Below, piece by piece: positions 23,901 through 33,062 of a stretch of 64,000 nucleotides of DNA (its first letter is position 1; every line of letters begins with the position of its first letter). Source of the stretch: Amphiduros pacificus (taxonomy: Eukaryota; Annelida; Polychaeta; Phyllodocida; Hesionidae); NCBI GenBank assembly GCA_949316495.1, contig OX439008.1, forward strand, positions 2,342,501 to 2,406,500. The letters are read 5' to 3'. The notes under the pieces were generated by a model, which did not search any database, was not told the DNA's origin, and saw only the letters and a program-made list of their open reading frames with translations. Both the position numbers and the translations under genes were made by a program.

Positions 23901-26310
23901 TTGAGTTTGGTTGTTATATGTAATGTTGGACGTGTTGCAGGTGGAGGTGTCCTGGCTCACACTATATTGAGTTTGGTTGTTATATATAATGTTGGATGTG
24001 TTGCAGGTGGAGGTGTCCTGGCTCACACTATATTGAGTTTGGTTGTTATATGTAATGTTGGATGTGTTGCAGGTGGAGGTGTCCTGGCTCACACTATATA
24101 GAGTTTGGTTGTTATATGTAATGTTGGATGTGTTGCAGGTGGAGGTGTCCTGGCTCACACTATATTGAGTTTGGTTGTTATATGTAATGTTGGACGTGTT
24201 GCAGGTGGAGGTGTCCTGGCTCACACTATATTGAGTTTGGTTGTTATATATAATGTTGGATGTGTTGCAGGTGGAGGTGTCCTGGCTCACACTATATTGA
24301 GTTTGGTTGTTATATGTAATGTTGGACGTGTTGCAGGTGGAGGTGTCCTGGCTCACACTATATTGAGTTTGGTTGTTATATATAATGTTGGATGTGTTGC
24401 AGGTGGAGGTGTCCTGGCTCACACTATATTGAGTTTGGTTGTTATATGTAATGTTGGACGTGTTGCAGGTGGAGGTGTTCTGGCTCACACTATATTGAGT
24501 TTGGTTGTTATATATAATGTTGGATGTGTTGCAGGTGGAGGTGTCCTGGCTCACACTATATTGAGTTTGGTTGTTATATGTAATGTTGGATGTGTTGCAG
24601 GTGGAGGTGTCCTGGCTCACACTATATTGAGTTTGGTTGTTATATATAATGTTGGACGTGTTGCAGGTGGAGGTGTCCTGGCTCACACTATATTGAGTTT
24701 GGTTGTTATATGTAATGTTGGACGTGTTGCAGGTGGAGGTGTCCTGGCTCACACTATATTGAGTTTGGTTGTTATATGTAATGTTGGACGTGTTGCAGGT
24801 GGAGGTGTCCTGGCTCACACTATATTGAGTTTGGTTGTTATATGTAATGTTGGACATGTTGCAGGTGGAGGTGTTCTGGCTCACACTATATTGAGTTTGG
24901 TTGTTATATGTAATGTTGGACGTGTTGCAGGTGGAGGTGTCCTGGCTCACACTATATTGAGTTTGGTTGTTATATGTAATGTTGGATGTGTTGCAGGTGG
25001 AGGTGTTCTGGCTCACACTATATTGAGTTTGGTTGTTATATGTAATGTTGGACGTGTTGCAGGTGGAGGTGTTCTGGCTCACACTATATTGAGTTTGGTT
25101 GTTAAATGTAATGTTGGACCTGTTGCAGGTGGAGGTGTCCTGGCTCACACTATATTGAGTTTGGTTGTTATATGTAATGTTGGACGTGTTGCAGGTGGAG
25201 GTGTCCTGGCTCACACTATATTGAGTTTGGTTGTTATATGTAATGTTGGACGTGTTGCAGGTGGAGGTGTCCTGGCTCACACTATATTGAGTTTGGTTGT
25301 TATATGTAATGTTGGACATGTTGCAGGCGGAGGTGTCCTGGCTCACACTATATTGAGTTTGGTTGTTATATGTAATGTTGGACGTGTTGCAGGTGGAGGT
25401 GTCCTGGCTCACACTATATAGAGTTTGGTTGTTATATGTAATGTTGGACGTGTTGCAGGTGGAGGTGTCCTGGCTCACACTATATTGAGTTTGGTTGTTA
25501 TATGTAATGTTGGACGTGTTGCAGGTGGAGGTGTTCTGGCTCACACTATATTGAGTTTGGTTGTTATATGTAATGTTGGACATGTTGCAGGTGGAGGTGT
25601 TCTGGCTCACACTATATTGAGTTTGGTTGTTATATGTAATGTTGGACGTGTTGCAGGTGGAGGTGTTCTGGCTCACACTATATTGAGTTTGGTTGTTATA
25701 TGTAATGTTGGACGTGTTGCAGGTGGAGGTGTTCTGGCTCACACTATATTGGGAGTTGATTTCAATGAGATGACTGGAGAAGTGAAGTTCCTCATCCTCG
25801 ACCCTCACTACACTGGGGCTGAGGATCTCAAGGTCATACAGGACAAGGTCAGGAATAAACTCTGTCACACAAACATTAGAACAGTTTAGAATTTAAATAC
25901 CTGGAATAACCCTGATGCTTTTTATGTCCTGGCCTTTGCTGAAGGGCATATATACTGGGGCCTGCAGTAAATGTTTTCCAGTTCCGTCTGGTTTTTCCAG
26001 AACTTTAGAATACACTGTTTATTTTGCTCATGTGTATGTGACATCATCACAAGAGTCAGTTAGATTATTTGTTTTGAAATGTTGACAAGAAAGGTCTGGT
26101 TTTAATGAGAGCTACTTGCCTTTTGTGCTTATGTTTTATAAAGTATTTTGCTTAAAGAATGTCAATTTCTTTATCACTTACTTTCAAGATGGAATTTTAT
26201 TGCATATTTTATTTTTATTGTAGGGTTGGTGTGGATGGAAGGGACCAGACTTCTGGGATCAGACTGCATATTACAATATGTGTATGCCCCAGAGACCAGC
26301 CATCATATAA
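14942..26310 (+). CDS. UFSP2: UFM1-specific protease 2 (UFSP2), 13 exons, complete
   Basis: Exons are 14942-14983, 15636-15804, 17906-18003, 18214-18418, 18712-19020, 19657-19808, 20027-20129, 20397-20543, 21013-21191, 22540-22638, 22987-23089, 25723-25847 and 26224-26310. All junctions are GT/AG and phases agree, giving about 605 residues (human 469; some insect orthologues are about this long). The C78-type cysteine protease core is intact: Y426 and C438 in YHHYMQ...GWGCAYRSL (exon 9), D562 and H564 in LDPHYTG (exon 12), with the same Cys-Asp spacing of 124 as in human. The protein ends in PDFW...MPQRP, as in the family. The N-terminal 300 residues should form the non-catalytic MPN-like region. 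The enzyme matures UFM1 and removes it from substrates at the ER. The start has A at -3 and G at +4. Three tandem arrays lie at its exon 9, 11 and 12 borders (separate entries). Confidence 0.96.
15805..17905 (+). other. UFSP2 intron 2
   Basis: A 2.1-kb intron without recognised repeat or gene. There is a short AATA run at about 16350-16380. Other UFSP2 introns under 2 kb hold nothing further that I can name, apart from the arrays listed separately and a small AT palindrome repeat at 20825-20885. Confidence 0.6.
21181..22045 (+). repeat. 27-bp minisatellite duplicating the UFSP2 exon 9 splice donor (about 32 units)
   Basis: The unit is the last bases of exon 9 plus the start of its intron: CCAGCAG, then GTGAGTGGATCATGTAAAAT. 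Unit starts run from 21185 to 22025, a span of 840 bp. That is 31 x 27 plus one 3-bp insertion near 21694. Each unit carries CAG followed by GTGAGT or GTAAGT, a strong 5' splice site. Some units read CAGTAG instead of CAGCAG. Only the first donor (21192) gives the normal protein: reading on in frame meets TAG at 21216-21218, in the second unit. The last unit has decayed (GGGGGTGG in place of the donor). Confidence 0.96.
22811..22978 (+). repeat. 45-bp tandem repeat in front of UFSP2 exon 11
   Basis: AGAAGATAAAGTGCCCACTG and its following T-rich part recur at 22811, 22856, 22901 and 22946 (AGAGG in the last), exactly 45 bp apart. The array ends about 10 bp before the exon 11 acceptor at 22985-22986, so it forms the branch-point and pyrimidine-tract neighbourhood of that exon. 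Confidence 0.93.
23243..25750 (+). repeat. 66-bp minisatellite duplicating the UFSP2 exon 12 splice acceptor (38 units)
   Basis: Each unit has 38 bp of intron ending GTGTTGCAG and then 28 bp equal to the start of exon 12 (GTGGAGGTGTCCTGGCTCAC and ACTATATT). The span of 2508 bp is exactly 38 x 66, with substitutions but no net indel. The last unit is the real exon border (exon starts at 25723). The frame of exon 12 stays open upstream through four further acceptors (25459, 25525, 25591, 25657), each adding 22 residues. Earlier acceptors run into TAG at 25419 or at 24099. The minus strand is also open for 898 codons, which is a by-product of the repeat. Confidence 0.97.
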
Positions 26311-27192
26311 CACTATTTATTCTCACAACTAAAATGGCACCTCTGATGATCTTCATGTGCATTTGATAATTAATTAAAGAAAAAGAAATTATTTCAAAAT
26401 GATGGATTAAAGAGTGGAATACAAGGAAAAAAATTAAGGATCAATCCCAAATTTGGCCAAAATTCTTAGAGCTATTACAGTAAAGTTTAAAAGAATTCAT
26501 ACATTCCATAACTGGTCAAGAGTGTGAATCAGCAATTCTAACTTGGAGGAGGTTATGCTCTCATCTGATGTGTCAAAATCGGTTGCAAGGGACACCTGGT
26601 GGATCACAAATGTTGTAACTCCAGCAGTGAATATTTTTGTCAAAAGAAAAAAAAATGACATATATCAGGTGATTAAAAATCTGGAAATAATATTCTTTTA
26701 TTTCAGGAGTAAAATATACATTTTAAATGAATCCTGTGGAAAGTAAAAATATTGAATCATGCATAATGTAATCATGAAAAACACCAAGGCTTGGTCTTTT
26801 TTTATGATGCTTATGTGTACTTCCACTTAAGTAAATACAAATTGTTTCATATTTTTAAAATGTCAAACTTGAATTATTTCATGTCAAATTATAAGATAAG
26901 TGGGTTGGCCAAAGTTTTTGTTTAACCCTAAGACATTCACATAAGTGAATGACAATCTGGGTGTGACACACTGAACACTCGGGCCAACCCACTTCATCCA
27001 GCTTCACATACATGTAATTAAATTGTTTATATATGGAGTGTAATAAATTGTTGTCGTAAATTTCAATAATAATGGTGCTTTAATTGACATATTAAATTTG
27101 TTGTTAAATCTAATTTGCCTGAGAGTCATCAATTTTGCATCTTGTCATTCAGCCACAAAGACAGTTGAAGAAACGTTTGTTAAGGTTTATGT
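26311..27192 (+). other. UFSP2 3' UTR and flank
   Basis: ATTAAA at 26374-26379 and AATAAA at 27042-27047 are candidate polyadenylation signals. No other feature is seen. Confidence 0.4.
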
Positions 27193-27976
27193 CCCGGGGC
27201 CCCCACTTGAGGTGGGAACAGTGCTACCATGCGTGGTAAGGATTTTGTGTGAGATGGGGGCGTTTAGAGGATGAAAAGTGTGTGATATTGTGTGCACACA
27301 TTATGGGGGGTCAAATGCTGCTAAAACACACAATATGGGTCTTGTGTCAGATCAGATCACACAAAGTGGCCCTTTTTGATGCCTCTTCATAAATGAGTGT
27401 GAAATGGCTAAAATCACTCAGGACATGTCACTTTTGACATTTGACCTAACTTTGCCCAAAGGCCTAATTGCAATGGATTAGTGAGGCCATCAGGTGTTAG
27501 CTAACAAAGAAGACAATGACAAACAATCAAAGACTCCTTAATTGATTTTCCAGGTTTACTCTAGTAATCTATGTACACACAGTGTTAACTGGGTAGGGAC
27601 TGATGTGGTTACTTAGCTCCATTGTTTGTTATCAGCCTCTGACCTATCTTCAAAGGGCAATATCATCATGATCATCATGGCTAGTCATATGTCTCAGGAT
27701 TGTATGCATCTTATGACAACAAACATGATCAAAGCCTGGGAAAGCAATAAAAGATCCTACATGCTTGGAGGGAGCATCAGAATAAATGTGTGTGAAATGG
27801 TATGGAATCAGGATTTGATGTTTTGTGTGAAATGGTCTAGAATTGTGCCTCTAATTCGCGATAAATTGTGTGAAAAGGGTGTATATTTCGAAGTAATAGA
27901 CCACACAATATGGGGATTTTTCAAATTTGATTACCACGCATGGTAGCACTGTTCCCCCCTCAAGTGACCCCCCGGG
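27193..27976. mobile_element. MITE with CCCGGGG termini and 8-bp target duplication
   Basis: Terminal inverted repeats of about 46 bp begin CCCGGGG and share ACAGTGCTACCATGCG; the two arms differ by a small gap and few substitutions. The flanks are the direct repeat GTTTATGT (27185-27192 and 27977-27984), which fits hAT-type transposases. The 784-bp element has no transposase. A 106-codon frame inside has no family likeness. Confidence 0.9.
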
Positions 27977-27984
27977 GTTTATGT

Positions 27985-29639
27985 TCCATTCATAACCTCA
28001 GATAAATGTACATAGAATGTCAAACTATAAGTTGTATCAGTTCATCGTATGTTTATGGAGGTGTGAGTAAACATTTTAATTCTGCACAATTGCATTTGTT
28101 TTTCATATGTTTTTTCTTTAATGGACAACAATCTCCTTTGGACAGTGGTTGCTTCATTATTAACTAGAAATTCTGTAGCTGCCCCAAATGACCCTGTTGT
28201 CAATGAACATTTTTTTCTCAGTTATTTATTCTGAGAAAGCCATCTATGCAATGTTGAAATGTAGACATGTGATCACCGCTTCCCACCATTGTTATAATGG
28301 ACACTTCTTCTAATCATCAGATAGCTGTTCTCTGATTGGTTGAAACGATTGACATTGTCTCCCACCATTGTCTCACCTGCTGTGATTGGTCCCTAAACTG
28401 GATGTGCATTTGGACGTCATAGGATTATTATCATTAAGATTGAGGAAGTTAAGATTTTGATCTACATCTACATCAATAAGTTTAATCGGCAAAACCAATT
28501 TGAATCCTGCTGAGAGTGCAAGCTTGCCCTCAGGGGTGCAGCTGGTACACACCAGCTTCTTGACACCAACCATTATCATGATTATACTATGGCAAGAGAG
28601 TTCCTGAAAGATGCTGAGCTTCCAGTCCCCAATGTAGTTAAATGAAGGTTATTTCAGTCAGTCAGTCTGTGGAAACTAGCTGTATTAATAAGGGTCAAAG
28701 CTGGTCACCATTTCTATATACCGATTTCCTTGGTTTTTCCTTGTAGGTGATTTCATTGTGACATGTTCAGGTTGTCTGAAAGCTATTTCAACATTTACCG
28801 GTATATATAAAATAAAACCAGCTCTGAGTCCTCCTTCTCCCTGCTAGTGAATCCCATTTTAGGTTTTAAAGAATTTTGTTACAGTGCCTGCCTCTTCCAA
28901 TTGCCAGACACAAATCTAGCAGCATATCTTCGCACTGATTCTATTAATTCAATATCTTTCTTGAGGTAAGGGTCCCTCCCACACACTTAAAGCATTCATG
29001 AAACCTGGAAGGTGCCAGGCGATTTTACAGTGGTTTAAGGTATCTGAAAACAATATATGATTTTAAAATTGACATACATACAGGCTAACTGTCTGAAATC
29101 CACAAAAGAACATCTGCTCTGAGAATTATGATTTTTTTGTGACCACCAAGTACTGCCAGTACTGGACAGGAAGTGTGCTGTGTGACCTTGACCATTGAAC
29201 TGTCAGGGGGCTCCGTAAGTCACAGGTGTTGTTTACCAATTGTCAAAATTGGAGCAACACATTTTCAGCCATTTTTTCACTATTTTGAGAATGAATTGGA
29301 AGATAACACCTATGATGGTGATAGTGCCTTTTCCCGGCTTTCTTTTGGTGGTAAAATTATTAAAAACAGATGAATATTTATGTAGTTATGAGTACAAACA
29401 TCCGAGAAGATTTTTCAGAAATTGCCAATTTAGTTGTATATCTTCTGATGTGTATATCGCTTAAATAGAACCCCAATATGAAGAATTCATTTTTGTCTTC
29501 TATATACCGGTAAATTCATTATTCTTAATATTTTCTACCTTTGCAAACAATAATTCAATTCTATATGTTCTGATGTGCATTTCTCTCAAATAGAACCCCA
29601 TTATGAAGATTTCATCTTTATTTTTTATATTATATATGT
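27985..29639. other. Intergenic, nothing recognised
   Basis: No exon or repeat that I can name. Some of 29150-29640 may be a decayed continuation of the LINE fragment next to it. Confidence 0.4.
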
Positions 29640-30340
29640 TTGCAAAAAAAGTAAACTCCAGTACAATATTCAATTCTAAAACTTCACTGGCTATCGGAAA
29701 AAAAGTTTTCGAGACTGAAAATATTCATATAACTGTTTGAAAATAGCTTTTTCAAAGATTTTTGTTATGAATTTGAGCAATTTTTAGTTTTCTGGAAAAA
29801 TACCTGTATTTAATATTTGATTTACAATAGTAGTGACTTGTTAAAATTTCAATTTTAATTTTTTTTCAAAAGTTTAGTGGATAGTCCATCAAATCCTGAG
29901 CTTGTTTTTGGAACTAAGTCATCATTAATGTTAGAGATAATATCTTGAATTATAATTTCAAAATTGAACTTATAGTTGCATCTGATTTTCATGTATTTTT
30001 TAAAATCTGTCTTAAATAGTGTAATAATCTCTTGAGCTAAGTTTGGTCCAATATTTATAAAAAATCATTTATAAACATTTTTGTAAGGGTTTTCAAAATA
30101 CTTTTTTTGATTTATCCTAATTAGTTTATGAAGTATATTATTTTATGTTCTAAGATTTGTTTTAATTATCTCATATTCATCAGTATCTGGATTTGTCTTT
30201 TTTATAGAGGTTATCACAAAATTCTATAGATTCCAGAATTTCTTTTGTAATCCATTTCAATTTTGTTGTTTGTTAAATTTAATAATTTTTTCTGGAATAT
30301 GTTTTATTTTAGCTGCCTGAATAACATTGTGCAATATATT
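29640..30340 (-). pseudogene. Decayed LINE (non-LTR) fragment: linker and start of reverse transcriptase
   Basis: Read on the minus strand, pieces match the usual order of a LINE ORF2: a linker segment with NIGPNLAQEI, then INDDLVPKTSSGFDGLSTK (RT entry region; compare SSGxDGISTKLLK in many LINEs), then a segment like NSYMNIFSLENFF (QLYxYFxxNxLxxxxQ-type). Many stops and frame changes interrupt it; it is a dead relic. Clade uncertain, I or CR1/Jockey-like. Confidence 0.6.
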
Positions 30341-30489
30341 ATAGTTTATATTTGGATTTACAGTTTGACCTGGACTCTTTCTTGTAATAAGTTTAATATT
30401 TCATTTTTGAAATTAGTGATATTATGTTCACCATGTGTGAAACTGTTTACATGTTTATGCTTCACCATCTATAACTACCTTCTGTCCAA

Positions 30490-30690
30490 GGTTTGAAAAC
30501 CAGTTGGAGGGGTCCATGAACCATCCTGCCCTGAGATTCTTGAGCTTATGGATTAGTGTTTCATGACATATTATCAAAGGATTTACTCAAATTAAGGATG
30601 AGCATTCCAACATTTTGCCCCTCATTTCTTGCCTTTAATATATCCTGTAAAGAACCCCCATTTCAAACCTCAATCATTTAATTCCTGCAA
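30490..30690 (-). pseudogene. Decayed LINE fragment with RT motif A
   Basis: On the minus strand the translation ILKARNEGQNVGMLILNLSK is followed by SFDN, which resembles RT motif A (LLDLSKAFD) with its second aspartate kept. Pieces like WFMDPSNW and VVIDGEA (compare W..SYL.NR.Q.V.I.G) follow in another frame. It lies upstream of the RT-entry fragment at 29640-30340, the wrong order for a single ORF2, so it is a separate insertion or rearranged. Confidence 0.5.
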
Positions 30691-32809
30691 CTCCCCCTTT
30701 TCAACCCATCCCGTTGTAGACCTAAGACCCCTTTGTATTTTACAGTATTTTACTCTGGTCAGAATGTAGGTCAACATATAATCTCATGGATGCTCAGATA
30801 CCTAATATAGAAATAAATAGTGCTTCACAGAACACGGTAGCATTGGAGGGGTCAAAGAGACAAATGGACAAACAACATGCAGACAGGGTGATTACTGAGA
30901 AGTAATAGAAAGTAACTTCAATGAATATTTATTATCTGGTATTGGTATCAATATTAGGGAAATGTAGGTAGAAGCAGGAAAAGATTCTACTGCTTGTGCA
31001 GAACAGAAAAGCCATACCATAGTTCTAAGCATTTATGAAATAAAGAACATTTCTGATTTGTCAATTCAAATATTTATTAACATTTTATATATAAGACCCA
31101 AAATACTGTTCACTCTACAAAACAGCTTTCTCAGGCTACTTATATTATGTGGCTGTTAAATTTGAATAATAACAGCACAATTTCAAGACCTGTTGTCATT
31201 TGTAAATGTGTTGTATCTTTATTACACTTTATACAATATACAATATGTACTAAAACAAGCTAGAGATGATGTCTTGTTCTTAACAAGGATGCAGTGTCTA
31301 TTCCAACAGTCGGAAATTGGATAAATATTCATTTACATTGATATATATTCTGTCGTTTGACCTTCAATGACCTCCACAAATGATTCATGTTTTACTGAGC
31401 ATTGAGTCTACACACAAATGTGAAAATGGTGTCTGCAACATTAAATATAAGGAGAATTTGTCAAGGAGTTTTTTGGCATTAGAATCACAAGGTCAAAGGT
31501 CAGAACACAATACAGATTCAAATCCTTTTCACCCAGTAATAAAACATACAGTTTCACTCCCTACAAGTTGTAAAATGCATTCATTTTCTCTTAATAAAAA
31601 AACTAAAATCCTTTAAATCTTCAGCATAACATCCTTTAAATTTAAAGCAAAGTTCTACGATGAGATTAATTTAACGTGATAAAACTTTGCAATTGACACA
31701 ATTTTAGCAAAGATTGTGGGGAAAAAGTGCTCGAGATATAACTATCAATAATGTATCTTTAAGTAAGAACTATGAGGGCTACAATTTCAGGAGGATGTCG
31801 GACCAGCCTTATACACACAGTACATTAACTACAACTCTCCTTTAACTGAACCCTATCAAGATATCTTCACACACATAAAATCTTAAATATTAGTTGTCAA
31901 AACCAAGTATTTTTAATAACACACATCTGTGGTTTTCTTAAGCTCTTGATTATCTAAAATTCAAGCAAATTATTTATTTGTAGGTATCACCTAAATGATA
32001 TTCACAATTGTAGAACTTGACCTCTGTCAAAATACACACATCCTCGGCACACTTGACATCACACTTGACATCACAAATGATCAATTTACAAAAAAAAAAA
32101 GCACATATTCCCATTTTTAAAAATAATAACATAAATATTTACAGTCTCCAGTTTTCTGATTATTTAAGCATACATAATTTTGTTAATAGGAATAGCTCTA
32201 TGTTAATGTGCCAAACAAAGAAATTCAAATGATGGGATGACTGACAAGACAGAAAAAATATCTCAAAATGCTATCAATATGTGACATAAATAAACATGCA
32301 GGGGTAGATCTGTAAAAAAAGCCAATCCTTGGACATCTATTGGTGGAAATACAATCAGGTCTCTCAGACCTCAGTAAGAAATGCTTACTGCATGTAGAAT
32401 TCACAGAGTTCTGCGAATGTTGTGTCAACTGTGAGAGTTAAGTTCGTAGATTACTACCAGGTGGCAGCACAACCCAATTATCCATTGAGATTGAACCATC
32501 TTTAAATCCATTCCATTTTTTGTTGCTTTCCATTTTATTTTAAGATTTATTCGCGAGGCACACTGAGTTGAGCATCGATTCTGCTGTGGTCTGAGATGCA
32601 CTGGATCAAGGCGTGTTAATATCACATCATTCACAGACCAGGTGCACAAATCCACCTACTCCACCACCACCAGCCACCCACGACACACACAGCCTTTACC
32701 CACTTCTCTGTTTGGCAGTCAACACTAATTCAATATATCTAAATACTACACCATGGAGGATGATATCAGAATGATGCAACAATGTCAACTAAGAGTTGTA
32801 TCTGTCTCA
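30691..32809. other. Intergenic, nothing recognised
   Basis: AT-rich sequence with short frames only. A minus-strand AATAAA at 32810-32815 at its edge probably belongs to the UBE2A/B transcript ending in exon A. Confidence 0.4.
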
Positions 32810-32933
32810 TTTATTAAGCACATTGAAATAATCCAAATATCAAGAGATCAGAGGAACACTATGGGGTACATCTGAAGTGTTTAGTAGAGTCAACTAGCAA
32901 TATCCAGATTTAATAAAAGGGGAGGGGGAAGGA

Positions 32934-33062
32934 TCAGCAGTGGATCCAGCTTTCTTCTACTACAACTTTAACTTTCTTTTCATATTCTCTCCGATTTTCC
33001 TGGTACAACTGTGCGGCCAGATTGTTAGCAGGACTGTTTGGATTCGGCTCATCAAGCAATGA
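32934..33062 (-). CDS. UBE2A: UBE2A/B alternative last exon A (ends WIHC)
   Basis: Encodes 42 residues from [14 protein letters not shown] to [10 protein letters not shown] and stop, after the acceptor CATTTCAG. The length and Cys ending match human UBE2A (ends SWRDC). AATAAA follows at 32815-32810 on the minus strand, about 120 bp past the stop. Confidence 0.92.
   Translation of the reverse strand, partial: SLLDEPNPNSPANNLAAQLYQENRREYEKKVKVVVEESWIHC

Noticed and set aside
23172-25868. 898-codon open frame on the minus strand with repeated NITYNNQTQ / [10 protein letters not shown]-like motifs
   Set aside because: It is the antisense of the 66-bp splice-acceptor array. A stop-free unit whose length is divisible by three gives a long frame automatically. 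The overlapping plus strand holds a real UFSP2 exon.
27626-27946. 106-codon frame inside the MITE as a transposase remnant
   Set aside because: No catalytic motif and no likeness to hAT proteins; composition like the surrounding non-coding DNA.
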